Of a DNA stretch of 64,000 nucleotides, positions 1 through 7,374 are shown in pieces. The stretch covers positions 1-64,000 of the forward strand of contig CBFHPD010000166.1 in NCBI GenBank assembly GCA_965657495.1, written 5' to 3'. The DNA comes from JALQTD01 sp965657495. GTDB taxonomy: Bacteria > Bacteroidota > Bacteroidia > Flavobacteriales_D > Sanyastnellaceae. Numbering within the stretch: the stretch's first letter is position 1; each line of letters opens with the position of its first letter. The notes under the pieces are model-generated. The model searched no databases. It was given only the letters and a program-made list of their open reading frames with translations, and was not told the DNA's origin. Both the position numbers and the translations under genes were made by a program.

Positions 1-1
1 T

Positions 2-349
2 TGCGATGAAGCGTTGGTCCAATTGGCCTATGCCATCGGTGTGGCCGATCCCGTCGGATTCTACGTCAACACGTACGGCACGTCCCACCTCAACATGACC
101 GACGGTGAGATTGCCGAAATCGCCCGGGGCATCTTCCCGATGCGGCCCTACGCCATCGAGCAGCGGTTTGACCTCCGCAAGCCCATTTACGAGGAGACTG
201 CAGCGTACGGCCACATGGGGCGCGAACCCCGCACCGTCGAAAAGACGTTCAAACATGCCAACGGCGAGGACGTCACCCTGACCGTCGAACTTTTTCCGTG
301 GGAAAAGCTCGACAAGGTGGACGAAGTGCGCAAGGCCTTCGGCCTCTGA
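2..349 (+). CDS. metK: S-adenosylmethionine synthase, C-terminal part (cut by left edge)
   Basis: This is the C-terminal ~115 residues of methionine adenosyltransferase, the cytoplasmic enzyme that makes S-adenosylmethionine from ATP and methionine. The frame is open from base 2 with no start, so the gene begins outside the window. Family signatures are the segment QLAYAIGVADPVGFYVNTYG and the closing stretch with RPYAIEQRFDLRKPIY and AAYGHMGRE. It ends at a TGA and is followed by a strong inverted repeat (371-406) shared with the convergent gene. Nothing suggests the visible part is damaged. Confidence 0.95.
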   Translation, partial: CDEALVQLAYAIGVADPVGFYVNTYGTSHLNMTDGEIAEIARGIFPMRPYAIEQRFDLRKPIYEETAAYGHMGREPRTVEKTFKHANGEDVTLTVELFPWEKLDKVDEVRKAFGL

Positions 350-370
350 GCCAGCCCCCAACGGATTGCA

Positions 371-406
371 CGCAAAACGGCCCGGGACATCCCGGGCCGT
401 TTTGCG
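371..406. terminator. Bidirectional intrinsic terminator
   Basis: A perfect 17-bp inverted repeat with a 2-base loop lies between the convergent metK and Nudix-like genes. Its GC-rich core is flanked by AAAA on one side and TTTT on the other, so it can work as a rho-independent terminator on both strands. Confidence 0.85.
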
Positions 407-424
407 TGGTCGAAAAAGCGGGGG

Positions 425-1153
425 TTAGAACAGGAAGTCGTACCCAGTAAGCTTCATCTTCTCGTACTTCTCGCGGTTGAAGGCGAAGAGCTGGCTGCCT
501 TTGTGTTGCCCGTGTCCGCTGCCGTCCGCCTTCTTTTCGAGGTCGATGAGCAAGGTGGTTTTGAACAGCTTTTTGCGGAAGTTCCGCTTGTCGAAGGTCT
601 TGCCGAGCGCGGCCTCGTACAGGGTCTGCAGTTGACCGAGCGTAAATTCGTCGGGGAGGAGGTTGAAGCCGACCGGCCGCCGTTTGACCCGCCGCTTGAG
701 CCGCTCCTTCGCATACTGCACGATGTCGTTGTGGTCGTAGGCCAAATCCGGCACCTTCAAATAAGGAACCCACTGCATCCCATGCTTTTCCCATCGTTCC
801 GCCTGGAAGTCCTCCTTCCGCACCAGCGCGTAGTACGCCACGTTGACCACCCGCCCACCCGGATGCCGGTAGACCTTCCCAAACGCTTGCAACTGCTCGA
901 TGATGCTCGGGTCGTCGTACCCGAAGAGCTGCTCGAACATCTTGCGGGCGCTCAACATGAATTCGGCGTTGTGCCCGATGTAGCGGCTGGGCAACATCAA
1001 CGCCCCGGGAAACGGGGTGCGCGCGCCTTTAGCGAGCAGGATTTGCAGTTGTTGTCCATCGAATCCGATGAGCACCAAACTCAAAGAGATGGCAACGTTG
1101 AAATCGGGTTCGGCCTGCGGGTATTGCAGCATGTCGTGTGCGGAATCGGCCAT
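425..1153 (-). CDS. Nudix-fold transcriptional regulator, NrtR-like
   Basis: The 242-residue protein has an N-terminal Nudix-like domain (roughly residues 20-150) and a C-terminal winged-helix-like region (roughly 150-240, with FTLGQLQTLYEAALG and KRNFRKKL). The Nudix box is degenerate: where active hydrolases have REUxEExGU, this reads KMFEQLFGY, so the metal-binding glutamates are missing. That pattern is known for NrtR/AraR-type regulators, which bind a sugar or nucleotide effector instead of hydrolysing it. The target is not evident; the gene stands alone, convergent with metK and divergent from dnaB. I chose ATG 1153; a TTG ten codons upstream (1183) lies close to a GCAAGTTA (reverse TAACTTGC) box at 1180-1187 and is less likely. 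Confidence 0.75.
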   Translation of the reverse strand: MADSAHDMLQYPQAEPDFNVAISLSLVLIGFDGQQLQILLAKGARTPFPGALMLPSRYIGHNAEFMLSARKMFEQLFGYDDPSIIEQLQAFGKVYRHPGGRVVNVAYYALVRKEDFQAERWEKHGMQWVPYLKVPDLAYDHNDIVQYAKERLKRRVKRRPVGFNLLPDEFTLGQLQTLYEAALGKTFDKRNFRKKLFKTTLLIDLEKKADGSGHGQHKGSQLFAFNREKYEKMKLTGYDFLF

Positions 1154-1227
1154 GGGTAAGGGGCAAAGCAGTTGAATGTGCAAGTTAGTTTTTTCAACCG
1201 ATGCGGCGCCTGCGAAGAGGTGTTAAG

Positions 1228-1272
1228 CTATCCACACGATTGTGCATAACGGTGTCGATGCGTTGTGGATTT
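1228..1272. promoter_or_regulatory. Cluster of three DnaA-box-like 9-mers
   Basis: CTATCCACA (1228-1236), TGTGCATAA (1241-1249, an exact reverse match to TTATNCACA) and TGTGGATTT (1264-1272, reverse, two mismatches) lie within 45 bp, just upstream of dnaB. A T-rich stretch is nearby at 1182-1195. They could be a DnaA-controlled promoter region or part of a replication-associated site; sequence alone does not decide. Confidence 0.4.
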
Positions 1273-1301
1273 TCCGGTGGGGTTGGGGGCGGGTTTTGGG
1301 G

Positions 1302-1309
1302 TAATTTCG
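1302..1309 (+). promoter_or_regulatory. -7 type promoter box for dnaB
   Basis: TAATTTCG matches the Bacteroidota -7 element TAnnTTTG at all but one position and lies 28 bases before the dnaB ATG. Confidence 0.45.
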
Positions 1310-1337
1310 TTCTCTGTTTTTGGCCCAAATCTCCAGC

Positions 1338-2882
1338 ATGAGCGATTCCCCCTACAGCACTTCCAACCGCGTCCGCAGCACGGCGCGCACCCCCGTTTCA
1401 CCGGAACTCGCCCTCGGGAAAATCCCGCCGCAAGCCACGGAACTCGAGGAGGCGGTCCTCGGTGCGATGATGCTCGAGGCGACAGCGGTGAATGCGGTCA
1501 TCGACGTGCTTTCGGCTGAGAGCTTTTACAAGGAAGCCCACAAGGCCATCTACGCCACGATCGCCGAGCTGTTCAACGACTCCGAGCCGGTCGATATCCT
1601 GACGGTGACCGAGCGGCTTCGGAAACGCGGCGACCTGCAACTCGTCGGCGGGGCAGCGGCCGTGGCGCAACTGACCTCGCGGGTGGCAAGCACCGCCAAC
1701 ATCGAGGCCCACGCGCGCATCATCGCTCAAAAGCACATCCAGCGCGAGCTCATCCGCGTGTCCACCGAAATCACCACCAAGGCCTTCGAGGAAACCACGG
1801 ACGTGCTCGACCTCCTCGACGAAGCGGAAAGCCACCTTTTTGAAGTGGCGCAGGGCAACATCCGCCGGAGCTACGAGTCCATGAAGGACATCATGAAGAA
1901 GGCGCTCGAGGAAATCGACAACGCCCGCAACCAAGATGGGGGGGTGAGCGGCATTCCTTCGGGCTTCGCCGGCATCGACAAGGTCACGGGGGGATTCCAG
2001 CGCAGCGACATGGTCGTCTTGGCTGCTCGACCGGGCATGGGGAAGACCGCCTTCGTGCTGTCGATGGCCCGGAACGTTACGGTGGATCACGGCATTCCGG
2101 TGGCGGTGTTTTCGCTCGAGATGTCGGCCATCCAGATCGTTCAGCGTTTGATCTCGTCAGAAACCGAAATCAGCTCGGACAAATTTCGGAAGGGCACCCT
2201 CGAGGACCACGAATACACCCAGCTGCATGAGCGCATCGGCAAGCTCTCGAAGGCGCCCCTCTTCATCGACGACACGCCGGCGTTGAGCGTGTTCGAGTTG
2301 CGGGCCAAGTGCCGCCGGTTGAAATCGGCAAACGGCATCGAGATGGTCGTCATCGACTACTTGCAGCTCATGAGCGCCGGTTCCGACAAGGGGAACCGGG
2401 AACAAGAGATTTCGACGATCTCGCGGTCCATCAAGTCCATCGCCAAGGAGTTGGACATCCCCATCATCGCGCTGTCGCAGTTGTCGCGGAGCGTGGAGAC
2501 GCGGGGAGGCGACAAGCGGCCCATGCTCTCCGACCTGCGGGAGTCGGGCGCGATTGAGCAGGACGCGGATTTGGTGGCGTTCATCTACCGGCCTGAATAT
2601 TATGGGTTTACGGACTACAAGGACGGCATTGACACGGCGGGGTTAGGCGAGTTTATTTTGGCCAAACACCGGCACGGTGCCCTTGAGGACATCAAGCTCC
2701 GCTTCGTTCAGCGGCTCGCCAAGTTCACGAACTGGGATGAGTTCGAGGAGACGCCGGGGTTCAGCCGCGGCGGCGGTGGGACGGGCGGAATGGCGCCCAA
2801 CAACGACTTCATGAACCAGCCGCCCACGGTGACCGTGCGGTCCCGGATGGACGACTTGCCCGAGGGGGACGCCCCGTTCTGA
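1338..2882 (+). CDS. dnaB: Replicative DNA helicase DnaB
   Basis: The 514-residue hexameric helicase unwinds DNA at the replication fork. The N-terminal DnaB domain covers about residues 25-130 (start of the conserved part PQATELEEAVLGAMM). The RecA-like motor follows, with Walker A RPGMGKT near residue 230, Walker B VVIDYLQLM, and the conserved LSQLSRSVETR and SDLRESGAIEQDAD segments. Length is normal for the family. The tail after residue ~460 is glycine-rich with RSRMDDLPEGDAPF at the end. ATG 1338 is preferred over a TTG at 1320. No intein is seen. DnaA-box-like sites lie just upstream. Confidence 0.97.
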   Translation: MSDSPYSTSNRVRSTARTPVSPELALGKIPPQATELEEAVLGAMMLEATAVNAVIDVLSAESFYKEAHKAIYATIAELFNDSEPVDILTVTERLRKRGDLQLVGGAAAVAQLTSRVASTANIEAHARIIAQKHIQRELIRVSTEITTKAFEETTDVLDLLDEAESHLFEVAQGNIRRSYESMKDIMKKALEEIDNARNQDGGVSGIPSGFAGIDKVTGGFQRSDMVVLAARPGMGKTAFVLSMARNVTVDHGIPVAVFSLEMSAIQIVQRLISSETEISSDKFRKGTLEDHEYTQLHERIGKLSKAPLFIDDTPALSVFELRAKCRRLKSANGIEMVVIDYLQLMSAGSDKGNREQEISTISRSIKSIAKELDIPIIALSQLSRSVETRGGDKRPMLSDLRESGAIEQDADLVAFIYRPEYYGFTDYKDGIDTAGLGEFILAKHRHGALEDIKLRFVQRLAKFTNWDEFEETPGFSRGGGGTGGMAPNNDFMNQPPTVTVRSRMDDLPEGDAPF

Positions 2883-2900
2883 CGGCACCGCATCCGTTCG

Positions 2901-2908
2901 TACCTTCG
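2901..2908 (+). promoter_or_regulatory. Leaderless-type promoter box, 4 nt before ATG 2913
   Basis: TACCTTCG is followed by four bases (AATC) and then the ATG, so the TA sits at -12 relative to the first coding base. It lies in the 30-bp gap after dnaB. Confidence 0.6.
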
Positions 2909-2912
2909 AATC

Positions 2913-4193
2913 ATGGCAAAACTGAATGGAAGGGCGGCGCGTTGGGGCGCGTTGTTGGCGCTGTTGATGTGGGCGTGGCAGGCGCAGGCGAGCCGCGTGT
3001 TGCTGCCGATGGACGACAGCCAACAGAACCACCTCAAGGCCTATGGCATTGCGTTTTGGGTGTTGGAAAACGACCTCGAGGTGGAGTGGTTGCTCAATTA
3101 CCGTGGAGGCAGTTTTTTGCTGCCGAATGCGCCGGAGATTGTTTCGGAGTGCATCATCCGGGGAGTGTCTCACCAGGTGATTGCCGATGTGCAGGCGGCG
3201 GCCATCCTGAGCGAAATCGAGAACCCGGAGGTGAACATGGAGCACGTGAAGCTGGAGGTGGCGCCGAAGATTGCGGTGTACAGTCCGGATGGGAAGCAGC
3301 CGTGGGACGATGCGGTGACCTTGGTTTTGGCCTATGCGGAGATCCCCTACGAGCGCGTCTACGATACGGAAGTGCTCAACGGCGAACTGGTGGAATACGA
3401 TTGGCTGCACCTGCACCACGAGGATTTCACCGGGCAGTTCGGTAAGTTCTACCGGAGCTACCGCAACGCGCCGTGGTACCAGGACGAGGTGGCCTCTCAG
3501 AATGCGACGGCCCGTACGCTCGGCTTTCACAAGGTGAGCCACATGAAGCGGGAAGTGGCGCTGTCCATCCGGGATTTTGTGCTCGGGGGCGGATTTTTGT
3601 TCACCATGTGCTCGGGCACGGATTCGTTCGACATCGCCCTTGCGGCGGAGGATGTGGACATTTGTGCTGCGCCTTTTGATGGGGATCCGGCGGACCCCAA
3701 CGCGGCCCGTTCCATCGATTACGACCGCGGGTTTGCCTTCCAGGATTATACCCTTGAAATGGACCCCATGGTGTACGAGTTCTCGAACATCGATGCCACG
3801 GAGGAGCACACGAAGTTGAAGCAGCTGAACGATTTCTTCACGCTGTTCGAATTTTCGGCCAAATGGGACATCATCCCCACGATGTTGACCCAGTCCCATG
3901 AGCGCGCCATCCCGGGGTTCATGGGGCAAACCACCGCTTTCCGCAAGGACTTTGTTCGCCCCGATGTCATCATCATGGGGGAAACGAAGAGCACCCGCTC
4001 CGCGAAGTACATCCACGGTGAACTGGGGCAGGGGCAGTGGACCTACTATGGCGGGCACGATCCCGAGGATTACCGCCACCTCGTGAACGATCCTCCTACG
4101 GATTTGAACCTGCACCCCAACTCGTGCGGTTACCGGTTGATCCTGAACAACATTCTGTTTCCAGCCGCGAAGAAAAAGGAGCGAAAAACGTGA
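2913..4193 (+). CDS. Exported conserved Bacteroidota protein (often labelled asparagine synthetase B)
   Basis: The 426-residue protein has a cleavable signal peptide (basic start, hydrophobic residues ~11-20, then QAQAS). It continues with a highly conserved block around LPMDDSQQNHLKAYGIAFWV. Similar proteins occur widely in Bacteroidota and, as I recall, carry the database name asparagine synthetase B. I see no ATP-pyrophosphatase motif and no N-terminal catalytic cysteine, so that name looks wrong. A Rossmann-like core with amidotransferase-like features is suggested by PKIAVYSPDGK and the segment LFTMCSGTDSFD. The gene has its own promoter box four bases before its ATG. Its function is unknown; the location is probably periplasmic or outer surface. 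Confidence 0.7.
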   Translation: MAKLNGRAARWGALLALLMWAWQAQASRVLLPMDDSQQNHLKAYGIAFWVLENDLEVEWLLNYRGGSFLLPNAPEIVSECIIRGVSHQVIADVQAAAILSEIENPEVNMEHVKLEVAPKIAVYSPDGKQPWDDAVTLVLAYAEIPYERVYDTEVLNGELVEYDWLHLHHEDFTGQFGKFYRSYRNAPWYQDEVASQNATARTLGFHKVSHMKREVALSIRDFVLGGGFLFTMCSGTDSFDIALAAEDVDICAAPFDGDPADPNAARSIDYDRGFAFQDYTLEMDPMVYEFSNIDATEEHTKLKQLNDFFTLFEFSAKWDIIPTMLTQSHERAIPGFMGQTTAFRKDFVRPDVIIMGETKSTRSAKYIHGELGQGQWTYYGGHDPEDYRHLVNDPPTDLNLHPNSCGYRLILNNILFPAAKKKERKT

Positions 4194-4205
4194 GTCGCGG
4201 CGCGC

Positions 4206-4781
4206 TCAATTGCGCACAATCACGGACAACGTGAAGAGGAACAGCTCCCCTTCGAAATCCGCAAACTGGTAGTTGAGGGGGCCTTCGGCCCGTTTGGCCA
4301 TGCTCAGCAACCCCAAGCCTGCGCCGCCTCGTTCCGTTAATTCCCCGTCGCACAAAGTCTCGACGTAGGCTTTGCGCAATTCGTCCCGGCTCATGCCGTT
4401 GACGGAGGACAGCCGCTCACGCAGTTCGGAGGCACTGTCGAAGTCCACGACGTTGCCGGTTTGCACTTGCAGTCCAAGGGGAGTCAGTTCCATCGCCATG
4501 AAGAACGGGGTCTCTCCATTGCCATCGACCCAACCGTGGCGGGCCACGTTCTGCAAGGATTCGATGAGCACGTACCCGACCCGTCGTGTGCGCTTGCGTG
4601 GAGTTCCCACCGCAGCAGCGGCCCGTTCGCACAACACCAACAGGGAATCGGTCACGTCTGCGCCCAAGGTGCCCGAATAAGATACCAATGAACCCAACCC
4701 ATCACCCGCGCCGGCACTTTGCTGCAACCGCTGATGCAGTTCTTCCCTCAAGGGCTGGTGTATGGAGTGCGGTGGGGCCAT
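4206..4781 (-). CDS. SiaB-like histidine-kinase-fold protein (DUF6272)
   Basis: This 191-residue cytoplasmic protein has an ATPase fold of the GHKL type. An N-box-like ESLQNVARHG lies near residues 74-83, and a glycine loop ERGGAGLGLLSMAKR sits near 150-165. It lacks a phosphoacceptor domain. Members of this group (SiaB) phosphorylate or bind small anti-anti-sigma-type partners that control cyclic-di-GMP or aggregation circuits. No partner gene is nearby, so the pathway is open. It has a textbook Bacteroidota promoter (4796-4828) with a ~15-base leader and is convergent with the exported protein gene at 2913. Confidence 0.65.
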   Translation of the reverse strand: MAPPHSIHQPLREELHQRLQQSAGAGDGLGSLVSYSGTLGADVTDSLLVLCERAAAAVGTPRKRTRRVGYVLIESLQNVARHGWVDGNGETPFFMAMELTPLGLQVQTGNVVDFDSASELRERLSSVNGMSRDELRKAYVETLCDGELTERGGAGLGLLSMAKRAEGPLNYQFADFEGELFLFTLSVIVRN

Positions 4782-4795
4782 GGCGCTTCGTTAGA

Positions 4796-4828
4796 CGAAA
4801 TTAATCAAAACAACGATAAAAACGCAAA
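4796..4828 (-). promoter_or_regulatory. Consensus Bacteroidota promoter for the SiaB-like gene
   Basis: On the minus strand TTTG (4825-4828) is separated by 21 bases from TAATTTCG (4796-4803). This fits the known -33 TTTG / -7 TAnnTTTG arrangement with 19-21 base spacing. Confidence 0.65.
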
Positions 4829-4961
4829 GTTTGTCGACGTTGATTCAAAAATTAACAACTGCAAGATAGTCCCGCCAAGCCTTCTGCCGGCGTTCAAAGA
4901 CGGGTTTTCTGCCGGGAGTTTTCCACGGCATAAGCCTGATTAGTCGGCCTTTATCCCGGAT

Positions 4962-5246
4962 TCAATTCGCGTGCTTGCGCACCATGCGCTCAGCCACCAG
5001 CGCGACGCCCTCCGGCGTGCGGATCATGTCGTAAAAACTGGGGTGCATGAAGTTCAAGGTGCGCTGGAACGCCCTGCCTTCGAAATGGCAGCGCCAGACT
5101 TGGAGCGCGAGCCGTTTGGTCGTTTCCCAAGCATAGGTGTTGAAGCCGACGGGACGGGAAAAGCTTTCAATCCACATCCGCGCTTCAGCGAGGTTGTTGA
5201 CGGAACTGCGGGCTTGGAGCGCCATGGGGTTCAATGGAATAGCCAT
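4962..5246 (-). CDS. Hypothetical protein, 94 residues
   Basis: I do not recognise this small protein. It is soluble, basic and rich in aromatic residues, with two probable helices (ARMWIESFSR and WETTKRLALQVW) and an ending RMVRKHAN. It follows the 120-residue gene on the same strand after a 49-bp gap that contains one copy of the direct repeat at 5281-5314. There is no clear promoter box of its own, so it may be the last gene of the WYL-regulator transcript. Base composition resembles its neighbours. Confidence 0.5.
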   Translation of the reverse strand: MAIPLNPMALQARSSVNNLAEARMWIESFSRPVGFNTYAWETTKRLALQVWRCHFEGRAFQRTLNFMHPSFYDMIRTPEGVALVAERMVRKHAN

Positions 5247-5280
5247 GATGGGTTGTTTTTACAAGACAAAGGAGGGGGGG

Positions 5281-5314
5281 CACCTCGTAACCGATTTACG
5301 AAGTGGATTTTTTT
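5281..5314. repeat. Direct repeat copy 1 (across a stop codon)
   Basis: This 34-bp segment begins CACCTCGTAACCGATTTACG and ends in a T run. It matches 5677-5710 at about 30 of 34 positions. It contains a short dyad CGTAA-N5-TTACG, and on the minus strand it includes the TAA stop of the gene 5296-5658. Confidence 0.6.
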
Positions 5315-5658
5315 TCGTGGGAAGCCCAAAAAGCTTCCGGCAACACGGGTTCGTACCGGATGCCCCGAGGCGTCTCCAAGCGCCGGAATGCGAGGGGCGG
5401 AAGGCGCAAGCCCGCAGGCAGGGCCACAGGCGCGGGGTGATGCAAGTGAGCCGCGGCTTCCGCCAGAAAGCCGATGCGAATGGGGCGGGGCCAAACCGAA
5501 CGCGCGAGCCGGTCAAGCGACCAGAAATTGCAGCGGAGCACGTGCTCGTTCCCGGCGGCATCCCGGCAAGTCAGTTCGGCACAGCGCGGTTCGTCGAGCA
5601 CCTGCAAGCGCAGCACTTCCACAGCGGGAAGGGAAAGGGGGAGGGGAGGTGTGATCAT
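5296..5658 (-). CDS. Hypothetical protein, 120 residues
   Basis: This is an unrecognised protein. The start is taken as ATG 5658, because the longer frame would need a GTG at 5679. It is proline- and alanine-rich with a plausible beta-rich N-terminus (VEVLRLQVLDEPRCAELTC) and ends EKKSTS. No signal peptide or membrane segment is seen. It lies 33 bp after the WYL regulator gene on the same strand and is bracketed by the two copies of a 34-bp direct repeat, each running across a TAA stop codon. That bracketing makes the whole 0.4-kb segment look like an inserted or duplicated cassette. Confidence 0.5.
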   Translation of the reverse strand: MITPPLPLSLPAVEVLRLQVLDEPRCAELTCRDAAGNEHVLRCNFWSLDRLARSVWPRPIRIGFLAEAAAHLHHPAPVALPAGLRLPPLAFRRLETPRGIRYEPVLPEAFWASHEKKSTS

Positions 5659-5676
5659 GGCTGCAAGCTGGCAGCC

Positions 5677-5710
5677 CACCTCGTAACGGATTTACGGAGT
5701 GTATTTTTTC
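5677..5710. repeat. Direct repeat copy 2 (across a stop codon)
   Basis: Second copy of the repeat at 5281-5314. On the minus strand it spans the last codons and the TAA stop of the WYL regulator and the bases just after it. The 5-bp dyad CGTAA/TTACG is conserved although the central base pair differs. Confidence 0.6.
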
Positions 5711-6714
5711 AACGCATCGGCCAAGGCGGCGCGCACCCGGTCACGCAATTCGGGCGGTGAAATCACCTCCACTGCGGGCCCAGCACCGAGGATCCACTCC
5801 ACCAATTCATAGGTGAGCAGGACGCGCAGGGTGAGGGCGTAGTTTCCATCGGGGAGGGCAGTGAGGGTTTGGGAGGGGTGCAGTGGTTGGCTTTCCATGT
5901 AGCGCGCCTGAATGGGCGTGCAATGCAGCAAAATGTCCTGCGGCGCGGCGTCGATTTCGGTGATGCCGATGGAGTGCTCAAAAAAGCGATCGGACGAAAA
6001 GTCGGCAGCGGGTTCAAAGGCTTCGTCGGTGAGGGCGACCGCTTCGACCCGGTCCAGCCCAAAGGTGAGGTAGTCCCCGCGGTCGGCGGACCAAGCAATG
6101 AGGTACCACCGGTTGCGGTATTCCTTGAGCAGGTGGGGCGCAAGGCGGTAGGTTTTGGCTTCCGCCGCGTTGAATTTGCGGTACGCCAGTTGCACCACCT
6201 GCCGGCCGCGGATTCCGGCGAAGAGTTGGCCTAAAAACGCCGAGCCCTGCACGACCGGCGCCGTTTCAAACTGCACGGCTTCCGCCAACGGCTGGCCATC
6301 GAGGTCCGGGGCCAAGCTCAAGCGGTCCTGGATCTTGCCGAGCGCTTGGTCGAACTGGGCAAACACCGGCAAATCCCGGTATTGCAGCAGCGTCCGGGCC
6401 GCGAAGTGGATGGCGTCGCGCTCCTCGTCGTTGAGCTGCACGGCGTTGATGCTGTAATCCGGGTCCGTGTAATGGTAGCCGCGGTGCTCGCGGTTGAAGG
6501 CGATGGGCGCGTAAAAACCGAGCGACGACTCGTTTTTCATGGCCCACATGTCTTTCTCGATGGTGGAGGGGCTGATGCGTTCGCGGTAGCTTCCGTACAG
6601 CGCTTCTTCGCAGGCCCGTTGCAGGTCCGCTTTCGTCGGGTAAGGCCGCGCGGTATTCGTCAGGCACCGGTCGATGATCCGGTAGCGCATCAGGGCATTT
6701 TTGTTCACGGCCAT
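5692..6714 (-). CDS. WYL-domain transcriptional regulator
   Basis: The 340-residue protein begins with a winged helix-turn-helix (about residues 5-75, with YPTKADLQRACEEAL and SPSTIEKDMWAMK). A linker follows, then a WYL domain around residues 160-240, shown by RNRWYLIAW and FGLDRVEAVALTDEAF. A C-terminal WCX-like extension ends ADALKKYTP. WYL domains bind nucleic acid or nucleotide ligands and are often found in regulators of DNA damage or defence genes. No defence genes adjoin it here; the two small downstream genes are the only candidates for co-transcription. A TAAATTCG box ends four bases before the ATG and overlaps the stop codon of the upstream muramidase gene. Confidence 0.85.
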   Translation of the reverse strand: MAVNKNALMRYRIIDRCLTNTARPYPTKADLQRACEEALYGSYRERISPSTIEKDMWAMKNESSLGFYAPIAFNREHRGYHYTDPDYSINAVQLNDEERDAIHFAARTLLQYRDLPVFAQFDQALGKIQDRLSLAPDLDGQPLAEAVQFETAPVVQGSAFLGQLFAGIRGRQVVQLAYRKFNAAEAKTYRLAPHLLKEYRNRWYLIAWSADRGDYLTFGLDRVEAVALTDEAFEPAADFSSDRFFEHSIGITEIDAAPQDILLHCTPIQARYMESQPLHPSQTLTALPDGNYALTLRVLLTYELVEWILGAGPAVEVISPPELRDRVRAALADALKKYTP

Positions 6715-6718
6715 GTCC

Positions 6719-6726
6719 CGAATTTA
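6719..6726 (-). promoter_or_regulatory. Leaderless-type promoter box for the WYL gene
   Basis: On the minus strand TAAATTCG is followed by GGAC and the ATG. The TAA at its beginning is also the stop codon of the gene 6724-7374. Confidence 0.6.
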
Positions 6727-7374
6727 GGGCGTTTTCAGCTCCGCTTCGAACCGTTTCATGCAGGCCAAACCCCGTTCCACGTAATCCGGGTGGTACGTTG
6801 TGGGCGGCCCCGCGGTCGGGTACGGCTTGCCTGTGTTGTGGAGGTGGAAGGCGTCCTTGAATTGGCCGGCCCGGAGGCGCGGGCCGTAGGTTTGGTCGAT
6901 CCAGCGGATGCCGTGGGCGATGGCGTCGGGGCCGCGCAGGTCGCGGATTTGGACCTCCAACCCGATGCACTTGTAACCCATCAGCTGGAAGGGCCCCCAG
7001 CTCGTGGCCAAATTCCGCAACGCCTCCTCCGAAGCACCCGCCAAATCCGCCGTCGTCACGTTCTCGAGCCGGTCGCGGCGCCCCTGCTGAACGGCCTGCA
7101 GCCGCGCGAAGATGTGCGGCTCGAACCGCCTTCCCGCCGGCTTCCGTCCGCCCGTTTCGAGCTCGATGAGCGCCAGGAAATACGCCGCGGGCAGGTCCCG
7201 GTCAGTCGCCTCGGCCACCACCTCGTCCCCGTAGTGCATCCGCGTCACCCGGTGCCCGTGCAGGAGCCCGCCTCCCGTCCACCGCCCCTGCCAGCGCCGC
7301 GCGAACTCCACCGCCCCCCACGCGAGCCCTGCCAGCACGGCCACCGACAGCCCGATCGACACCCTGCGGTTCAT
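6724..7374 (-). CDS. N-acetylmuramidase-like lysozyme, membrane-anchored
   Basis: The 216-residue protein starts with an N-terminal signal anchor (hydrophobic residues 6-22). The rest resembles the N-acetylmuramidase family (DUF3380). The segment YFLALIELETGG carries the probable catalytic glutamate, followed by RRFEPHIFARLQ, TSWGPFQLMGYK and a C-terminal AFHLHNTGKPYP...YHPDYV block. The expected role is cleavage of peptidoglycan glycan strands in the periplasm. The start is fixed by an ATGA overlap with the stop of the DUF554 gene (7371-7374), so the two are translationally coupled. A much longer open frame upstream is only a shadow of DUF554. Confidence 0.75.
   Translation of the reverse strand: MNRRVSIGLSVAVLAGLAWGAVEFARRWQGRWTGGGLLHGHRVTRMHYGDEVVAEATDRDLPAAYFLALIELETGGRKPAGRRFEPHIFARLQAVQQGRRDRLENVTTADLAGASEEALRNLATSWGPFQLMGYKCIGLEVQIRDLRGPDAIAHGIRWIDQTYGPRLRAGQFKDAFHLHNTGKPYPTAGPPTTYHPDYVERGLACMKRFEAELKTP

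Noticed and set aside
2643..4115. 490-codon open frame on the minus strand opposite dnaB and the exported protein
   Set aside because: It is a shadow of strong genes on the plus strand. Its residues are arginine-, histidine- and valine-rich, as expected from antisense of GC-rich genes, with no domain.
4719..4943. 74-codon plus-strand frame in the intergenic region at 4.8 kb
   Set aside because: It overlaps the SiaB-like gene start and its promoter and has no coding character in the A/T-rich part.
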